A DNA stretch of 9,795 nucleotides, taken from contig JBDRCA010000057.1 in the NCBI GenBank assembly GCA_043822165.1, positions 1 through 9,795 on the forward strand, read 5' to 3'. The notes beneath the pieces were generated by a model. The model was given only the letters and a program-made list of their open reading frames with translations, made no database searches and was not told the origin of the DNA. The DNA comes from SCGC-AAA252-I15 sp043822165. Its GTDB lineage: Archaea > Altiarchaeota > Altiarchaeia > IMC4 > SCGC-AAA252-I15. Below are positions 5,066 to 9,795 of this stretch, piece by piece. Every line of letters begins with the position of its first letter. Position 1 is the stretch's first letter. The position numbers and the translations under genes were made by a program.

Positions 5066-6111
5066 TTCTTCTTTTTAGTTTCTGTTTTCGCTGAAAGTCG
5101 CACGGTCCCAGTCCCCAAGGGTATTGGTTGTCCGACGATGATGTTTTCGGCAACGCCTGCGAGCGTGTCTACTTCAGCACGCAGTGCCGCATTTAGTATG
5201 TGTTTTTCTGTTTCCTCGAATGCTGCTCTGGCGAGTACGGAGCCTTTTGATCCGGATATTCCTTGTCTTCCGACTGCCTGTATTTCGCCGGTGACTGTCA
5301 TACGGTCTGCGACGAGCATTATGTGGCGTAGGTCGACGTGCAGGTTCTGGTCTTCGAGTACTTTGGTTGCCTCGATTATTATGGCGTTTCTCGCAGCCTC
5401 GATGCCGAGTGCCTCGTATATCTGGTATATGTCGTTTGTGGTCGTTCTCACGTAGTCGACGCCTTTCACGTCGAATATTCCTTTCAGGCTTGATCCCTCG
5501 ACATATATCAGGTATTCGTCTTCGTGCTTGCGGACGTATGCTCTTTTTATGCCGCGGACTCCTTCGATTCTTTTTTTGTCGAGTTTTGACTTTAGTTTCT
5601 GTAGTTCGGCGAGTGATTCTCCTTTTATCCTGAATATGTTTCTTGATGGTTTTATTTCCGTGAGTTTTTCAATGACTTCTTTGGCTGCTGGATTTTCTGT
5701 CTTCATGACGAGTTCCCTGTTTGCTATGTCAATGGTCGTCGTGCATTCTTCTTTGAGGAATTTCTCTCTTAGCGTCTGGGCGACTTGGTCGGCGCTTTTC
5801 TTGGTCTTGTTGTATTCGCCCGTGAGATAAACCGTCATGATTGGCGTCTTCGGCGTTCTCTTGGCGTCGATGATTTCTATGAGCCTGGGAAGGCCTAAAG
5901 GCACGGATAATTCGACGACGCCTGCGTAGTGGAACGTTCTAAGAGTCATCTGTGTTCCGGGCTCTCCTATAGATTGCGCGGCGACTGTGCCCACTGCTTC
6001 GCCGGGGCAGACTGATGATTTCTCGTATGCTTCGATGATTTTCTTCTTGTCTTTTTCCTTTAAGCCTTCAAGCTTCGTGGCAAGTATCGCCTGTATCTGC
6101 TCGTCGTTCAT
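5062..6111 (-). CDS. rpoA2: DNA-directed RNA polymerase subunit A'' (C-terminal part of the largest subunit)
   Basis: A'' corresponds to the C-terminal third of bacterial beta' and eukaryotic Rpb1; it supplies the trigger loop and part of the cleft and jaw. I place the start at the ATG at 6111, giving 349 aa. This ATG overlaps the rpoA1 TGA as ATGA, the geometry used at neighbouring junctions. GAGGAGGT lies upstream at a rather long spacing of about 12 nt. Key features: SSVCPGEAVGTVAAQSIGEP (32-51) and GTQMTLRTFHYAG (52-64), which form the trigger-loop region; the LPRLIEIIDA block (74-83); a variable jaw domain; LGIEAARNAIIIEA (235-248); VDLRHIMLVADRMT; and the C-terminal AENIIVGQPIPLGTGTV. 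The protein ends in a KKKK tail. A longer reading from a TTG at 6150 would add 13 basic residues but lies deep inside rpoA1 and is less likely. Confidence 0.97.
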   Translation of the reverse strand: MNDEQIQAILATKLEGLKEKDKKKIIEAYEKSSVCPGEAVGTVAAQSIGEPGTQMTLRTFHYAGVVELSVPLGLPRLIEIIDAKRTPKTPIMTVYLTGEYNKTKKSADQVAQTLREKFLKEECTTTIDIANRELVMKTENPAAKEVIEKLTEIKPSRNIFRIKGESLAELQKLKSKLDKKRIEGVRGIKRAYVRKHEDEYLIYVEGSSLKGIFDVKGVDYVRTTTNDIYQIYEALGIEAARNAIIIEATKVLEDQNLHVDLRHIMLVADRMTVTGEIQAVGRQGISGSKGSVLARAAFEETEKHILNAALRAEVDTLAGVAENIIVGQPIPLGTGTVRLSAKTETKKKK

Positions 6112-8615
6112 TTTGCGCTTGAAACCTCCTCTAACGCGCCTTCGAACCAACCCTTCTTCATGGGGTCTATGCAGTCTTCTCCGTAGGTGAACTGCACGAT
6201 TATGCCGTCGTCTCCCCTAACGCTTCCGTCAGAGTGGACAGACAAGTCTTGGAGGGCGTTTATGAGCCTTCTTTGCATGTAACCGGAGCGTCCGGTTCGT
6301 ATCGCAGTGTCGACGAGTCCTTCACGGCCTCCCATGCTGTGGAAGAAGTATTCGGTCGGGCGAAGTCCTCTTTTGAAGTTGGATCTTACGAATCCCGCGG
6401 CTTCCGCGGAAACGTCGTCTCGCTCGTAGTGCGAGAGCGTTCTGCGGTGGTATCCGCGCTTTATTCTCTTTCCTCGGACTGCCTGCTGGCCGACTGCGCC
6501 GCTCATCTGCGTCATGTTTAGCATGCTTCCGCGAGCGCCGGTGAGTGCCATGATTACGCTGTTGTTCAAGCCGATGTATTTGGCGGCTATTCTTCCGGCA
6601 TCAGTCCTTGATTTCCCGAGCTCGACCATGATGTAGTCTTCAAGGGATTCCTTCATGGATTTCCCGGGTATGATTTTCAGCTCGCCGCTCTTGTACTCCT
6701 GGATTAGCTCGTTGACGTTGTTTTCAACGTCGAGTAAGAGTTTCTTTAGCTCTGACTTGCCTCTTGCTTCAAGGTCTCCTTCGTCTATTCCGACGCTGAA
6801 TCCGAATTTCATGACTGCATGGATTCCAATCCTGGTCGAGTCGTCTATGAATTTCTCAGCCCTCTTCGGGCCGTAGTTCAGGAATATCTTGCTCAAGAGG
6901 GCTCCTTCTGTTCCTTCGGAGTCGATTGTTCCTTTGGTGAGTTTGCCGTTTTTGATTTCGACTTGGTTGCCGGGTATTTTACCGTCATATGATATTGAAA
7001 AGTCTTCCGGGAGGATTAATGAGAATATTTCTTTTCCGATGAACTTCTTTTTGCCTTCTGGCAAGTCGATTATCCCTGACGTCAGCCGCATAGCCTCGCC
7101 GCGCGTGAACACCGCGTCATCCCTCGTCAAAAAGTAGAGGCCAGTCACGTGATCGTGCCTGCCGCCTATAACGGGCTTGCCGTGCCTCGGCGACACTATG
7201 CACTCGGCAACGCTCATGAGTATGTCTGCTTCAGCTATAGCTTCCTCGCTTTGCGGGACGTGCAGGTTCATCTCGTCCCCGTCGAAGTCCGCGTTGTATG
7301 GCGCGCAAACCGCCGTGTTTATCCTGAACGTGTTGTATGGGAGAACCCTTACTTTATGAGCCATCATGGATATCCTGTGCAGCGACGGCTGCCTGTTGAA
7401 CAACACTATGTCCCCGTCGATTAAGTGGCGCTCAACGAGGTCGCCTGGCTTCAATGATTTCGCGACCTCCTCTTTAGTGTCCTCGAGAATCCTCTTTCTC
7501 CTTCCCTCAGAGAAGACGTTGTGTACGCCGGGATGTATGGACGGCCCGTTTTCCACCATCTTGCGCAGCCGCTCAATGTTCCTCTCATTAACCTCCTCTG
7601 GAACAGTCAACTCCAATGCCACCGGATAAGGTACGCCGACTTCTCCGACGCTTATGTTGGGGTCAGGGCCGATAACGGTTCTGGCCGAAAAGTTAACCCT
7701 TTTACCTGAGAGATTATTTCTGAACCTGCCTTCCTTGCTCTTGAGCCTCTGGGCAATCGTCTTCAACGGCCTTCCTGACCTGTGCCTTGCAGGGGGTATC
7801 CCGGTTATCCCGTTGTCGAAGTATGTGGCAACGTGATACTGCAAAAGATCCCATAAGTCCTCTATTATGAGCTGCGGCGCCCCGGAGTTTATGTTTTCCT
7901 CTAGGCGCTGGTTTATCCGTAGTATGTCAACGAGCTTGTGAGTTAAGTCGTCTTCGCTCCTGTCGGCTGACTCCAACGTGATTGAGGGGCGCGTCGTTAT
8001 CGGGAGCACCGGTATCACGGAGAGAATCATCCATTCTGGGCGGATTTTTATCCCTAAATAAGCTAAGTCTTCGTCGCTTATCTTTTCGAAGCGCTCTTTC
8101 ACGTCTGTGACGAGCAGGTTGCTTTCGTCTTCGTAGTAGGAGTAGGGTCTAACGAACTTTATTTTGACTTGTTTGAGGCCGCAGTGCGGGCACTTGCTCT
8201 GGTTGTTGGTAAGCTTCATTGCTTTGTCCCAGCATGCCTCTATTTCTTCTTCCGGCATTTTTTCGCGGTTGTATTTGGCTAGGTCGTCTTCGGGGATGAG
8301 TATTCTTGAGCATGACCTGCATGTTGAGCGCAAAAGGTTGTATACTTCGCGGGCGTATCCTACGTGGACGATGGGGCGGGTTAGTTGTATGTGCCCGAAG
8401 TGGCCTTGGCATTCTCCGAGTCTTCCGCCGCAGCTTTTGCAGCGTATTCCGGGGTCTATGACGCCGAGGCGCGGGTCCATGAGGCCTCCTTCCACTGGGT
8501 ATCCGTCGTCGTCGTATGTTCTTGGAGTGTATATTCTTGCCGCGGAAAGCCTCTGTATCATCCTCGATGAAAACAAACCGAATTCTATGGCCTCGATCTT
8601 TTTTCTGACGTTCAT
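6108..8615 (-). CDS. rpoA1: DNA-directed RNA polymerase subunit A' (N-terminal part of the largest subunit)
   Basis: A' carries the clamp, the active-site magnesium loop and the bridge helix of archaeal RNA polymerase. The 835-aa product is complete. It has one N-terminal zinc site at C59-x2-C62-x6-C69-x2-H72 and a second candidate at C99-x2-C102-x39-C142-x2-C145. RFRNNLSGKRVNFSARTVIG (297-316) is the switch/lid region. NADFDGDEMN (441-450) holds the three catalytic aspartates. ALTGARGSMLNMTQMSGAVG (690-709) precedes RIKRGYHRRTL, and FHSMGGREGLVDTAIRTGRS (758-777) followed by GYMQRRL is the bridge helix. The end, VQFTYGEDCIDPMKKGWFEG, is where archaeal largest subunits are normally split. The start overlaps the rpoB stop as ATGA and has GGTGAT 5 nt upstream, matching the 3' end of 16S rRNA. 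No truncation is seen. Confidence 0.98.
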   Translation of the reverse strand: MNVRKKIEAIEFGLFSSRMIQRLSAARIYTPRTYDDDGYPVEGGLMDPRLGVIDPGIRCKSCGGRLGECQGHFGHIQLTRPIVHVGYAREVYNLLRSTCRSCSRILIPEDDLAKYNREKMPEEEIEACWDKAMKLTNNQSKCPHCGLKQVKIKFVRPYSYYEDESNLLVTDVKERFEKISDEDLAYLGIKIRPEWMILSVIPVLPITTRPSITLESADRSEDDLTHKLVDILRINQRLEENINSGAPQLIIEDLWDLLQYHVATYFDNGITGIPPARHRSGRPLKTIAQRLKSKEGRFRNNLSGKRVNFSARTVIGPDPNISVGEVGVPYPVALELTVPEEVNERNIERLRKMVENGPSIHPGVHNVFSEGRRKRILEDTKEEVAKSLKPGDLVERHLIDGDIVLFNRQPSLHRISMMAHKVRVLPYNTFRINTAVCAPYNADFDGDEMNLHVPQSEEAIAEADILMSVAECIVSPRHGKPVIGGRHDHVTGLYFLTRDDAVFTRGEAMRLTSGIIDLPEGKKKFIGKEIFSLILPEDFSISYDGKIPGNQVEIKNGKLTKGTIDSEGTEGALLSKIFLNYGPKRAEKFIDDSTRIGIHAVMKFGFSVGIDEGDLEARGKSELKKLLLDVENNVNELIQEYKSGELKIIPGKSMKESLEDYIMVELGKSRTDAGRIAAKYIGLNNSVIMALTGARGSMLNMTQMSGAVGQQAVRGKRIKRGYHRRTLSHYERDDVSAEAAGFVRSNFKRGLRPTEYFFHSMGGREGLVDTAIRTGRSGYMQRRLINALQDLSVHSDGSVRGDDGIIVQFTYGEDCIDPMKKGWFEGALEEVSSAK
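6124..6131 (-). promoter_or_regulatory. Probable Shine-Dalgarno site of rpoA2 inside the end of rpoA1
   Basis: GAGGAGGT on the minus strand is the best SD-like match I noticed in the window. It lies about 12 nt before the rpoA2 ATG at 6111, longer than the usual 5-9 nt. It also encodes part of the C-terminal residues of A', so codon choice could explain it. It argues against the TTG at 6150, which lies upstream of it. Confidence 0.5.
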
Positions 8616-9795
8616 ACTCTATCACCAAGTATAAGTTTGGGGTAAATGCACATTCCCTCAAGCTCGTTTAGGAGGAGTTTGAATGCGTATGCCATTTCGA
8701 CGTTGTGTGTTTGCACTTCCCCGCATAGTGGGCAGTACATGCGGCGTGCCTCGTAGTCTCTGGTGGCTATGAGGCCGCATTTCGAGCATACTGGTATTAT
8801 GATTTTGTCTGATTCGTCGAGTAGGCGGTCTTTTAGCATCATGGCTGCGCCGTGCGCTATGAGGCAGTCTCTTTCCATTTCCCCGAACCTTAGTCCTCCT
8901 TCTCTTGCGCGGCCTTCCGTTGGTTGGCGTGTTAGCATCTGCACTGGTCCTCTGCTTCTCGCGTGCATTTTGTTGGCTACCATGTGGTGTAGTTTCTGGT
9001 AGTAGATTACTCCTACGAATACTTCGCAGGGTATTTTCTCGCCTGTAACACCATTGTAGAAGACTTCTTTTCCGGTGCTCTTGAAGCCCTTATTTTCGAG
9101 TCCTTTGCGGATTACTTCCTCTTTGACTCCCTCGAAGATGGTTCCGTTCATTTCTTCGCCGATGAGGCTTCCGAGTTTTCCGCTTATCATCTCTAGGACG
9201 TGGCCGACTGTCATCCTGGAGGGTATAGCGTGAGGGTTTATGATGAGATCCGGGACTATCCCGTCTTTCGTGTGCGGCATGTCCTCGTGGGGGACGTGCA
9301 GTCCCACAACTCCTTTCTGGCCGTGTCGGGACGCGAACTTGTCACCTAGTTCCGGGTATCGCTGGCTTCTCACTCTTACTTTTGTGAGCTTGTTTTTCTC
9401 GACTGTCTCTGAGAGTATGACTGAGTCGACAGTTCCGGACTCCATGTGTCGGACGGTTATTGAGCTGTCTCTTCTTCGTTCTTTCACGATTCCGTATGGT
9501 CCGATTTCCTCGAGGAATCTTGGGGGGGATGTTTTTCCGATTAGTACTTCGTCTGTGTCGACATCGGTTTCCGGGAATATGATTCCGTCAACGTCGAGTT
9601 TCTCATATGCTTCCGGTGACTGCATTCCTTCAACGTCTTCACCGGGTATCTCGAAGCTGTCGTGTTGTCCGGACGGGTATCCGCGCTCCTCGGTCGTGTA
9701 TGTCCGATAGAACGTGGAGCGGCCTAGTCCTCTTTCCACTGAGCTTTTGTTGAGTACGATTGCGTCTTCCATGTTGTATCCTTCGAAGCACATTA
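8612..9795 (-). CDS. rpoB: DNA-directed RNA polymerase subunit B (or B'), C-terminal part (cut by window edge)
   Basis: This is the C-terminal 393-plus residues of the archaeal counterpart of bacterial beta and eukaryotic Rpb2; the 5' part is beyond the right edge. The methionine at 9793 is internal: MCFEGYNMEDAIVLNKSSVE is a well-known inner block, and a partial codon precedes it. Fragment features in order: the RSTFYRTY segment; KVRVRSQRYPELGDKFASRH (138-157) and GQKGVVG, near the active site; DGIVPDLIINPHAIPSRMTV (177-196); HHMVANKMHARSRGPVQ and LTRQPTEGRAREGGLRFGEM (287-306); then a zinc site CSKCG...CPLCG (Cys 336, 339, 354, 357). It ends in MAYAFKLLLNELEGMCIYPK before LILGDRV. Some archaea split this subunit into B'' and B'. 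The visible part is downstream of that break, so I cannot tell which form this is. Confidence 0.97.
   Translation of the reverse strand, partial: MCFEGYNMEDAIVLNKSSVERGLGRSTFYRTYTTEERGYPSGQHDSFEIPGEDVEGMQSPEAYEKLDVDGIIFPETDVDTDEVLIGKTSPPRFLEEIGPYGIVKERRRDSSITVRHMESGTVDSVILSETVEKNKLTKVRVRSQRYPELGDKFASRHGQKGVVGLHVPHEDMPHTKDGIVPDLIINPHAIPSRMTVGHVLEMISGKLGSLIGEEMNGTIFEGVKEEVIRKGLENKGFKSTGKEVFYNGVTGEKIPCEVFVGVIYYQKLHHMVANKMHARSRGPVQMLTRQPTEGRAREGGLRFGEMERDCLIAHGAAMMLKDRLLDESDKIIIPVCSKCGLIATRDYEARRMYCPLCGEVQTHNVEMAYAFKLLLNELEGMCIYPKLILGDRV
8621..8626 (-). promoter_or_regulatory. Shine-Dalgarno site of rpoA1 within the end of rpoB
   Basis: GGTGAT on the minus strand pairs with the ATCACC segment at the archaeal 16S rRNA 3' end and sits 5 nt before the rpoA1 ATG. 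It lies inside the last codons of rpoB, consistent with coupled synthesis of the two large subunits. Confidence 0.6.

Noticed and set aside
8149..8661. Second minus-strand open frame overlapping the start of rpoA1, Arg- and Pro-rich
   Set aside because: It is an out-of-frame reading of the rpoA1 N-terminus and the rpoB end; the zinc motifs and family blocks are in the rpoA1 frame.
1..9795. A hidden defence, mobile or otherwise novel multi-gene system
   Set aside because: All coding space is taken by conserved polymerase and ribosomal genes. I saw no inverted repeats, direct-repeat arrays, attachment sites or foreign genes. The unusual elements are the gene order and the two N-terminal extensions.

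Overview
The window is a densely packed archaeal transcription and translation operon region. All thirteen recognisable genes lie on the minus strand, so transcription runs from high to low coordinates. The archaeal assignment rests on four points: the largest RNA polymerase subunit is split into A' and A'' genes; eL30, eL32 and eL19 have no bacterial counterparts; the NusA is a short two-KH protein; and a TATA box precedes rps12. Genes end in TAA, TAG and TGA, which fits the standard code. I cannot place the lineage below Archaea from this sequence.

Reading in the direction of transcription, block 1 (about 9795 to 4356) is the polymerase cluster: rpoB (3' part only, cut by the window edge), rpoA1, rpoA2, rpl30e and nusA. 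The first four are linked by 4-nt ATGA stop/start overlaps, and rpl30e and nusA are 2 nt apart. A 79-nt intergenic space (4277-4355) follows, with a good TATA element and a Shine-Dalgarno (SD) site for the next gene. Block 2 (4276 to 1) is rps12, rps8, rpl6, rpl32e, rpl19e, rpl18, rps5 and rpl30 (5' part only). Gaps or overlaps here are 10 nt or less, so this block is probably one translationally coupled transcript.

The gene set is ordinary, but the arrangement is not. rps12 normally leads rps7, EF-2, EF-1 alpha and rps10. Here it runs directly into rps8, an internal member of the spc cluster, so the two cassettes have been joined with loss or relocation of everything usually between them. 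Two ribosomal proteins also carry long N-terminal extensions. uS5 has about 140 extra residues, including an apparent helix-hairpin-helix domain. eL32 has about 118 extra residues, rich in Lys, Ala and Glu.

Functionally, the window encodes the catalytic core of RNA polymerase together with ribosomal proteins of both subunits, a classic growth-linked arrangement. I saw no mobile elements, CRISPR arrays, tRNA or rRNA genes, or novel defence-type systems. No gene-free stretch exceeds about 80 bases, and I found no convincing plus-strand gene.
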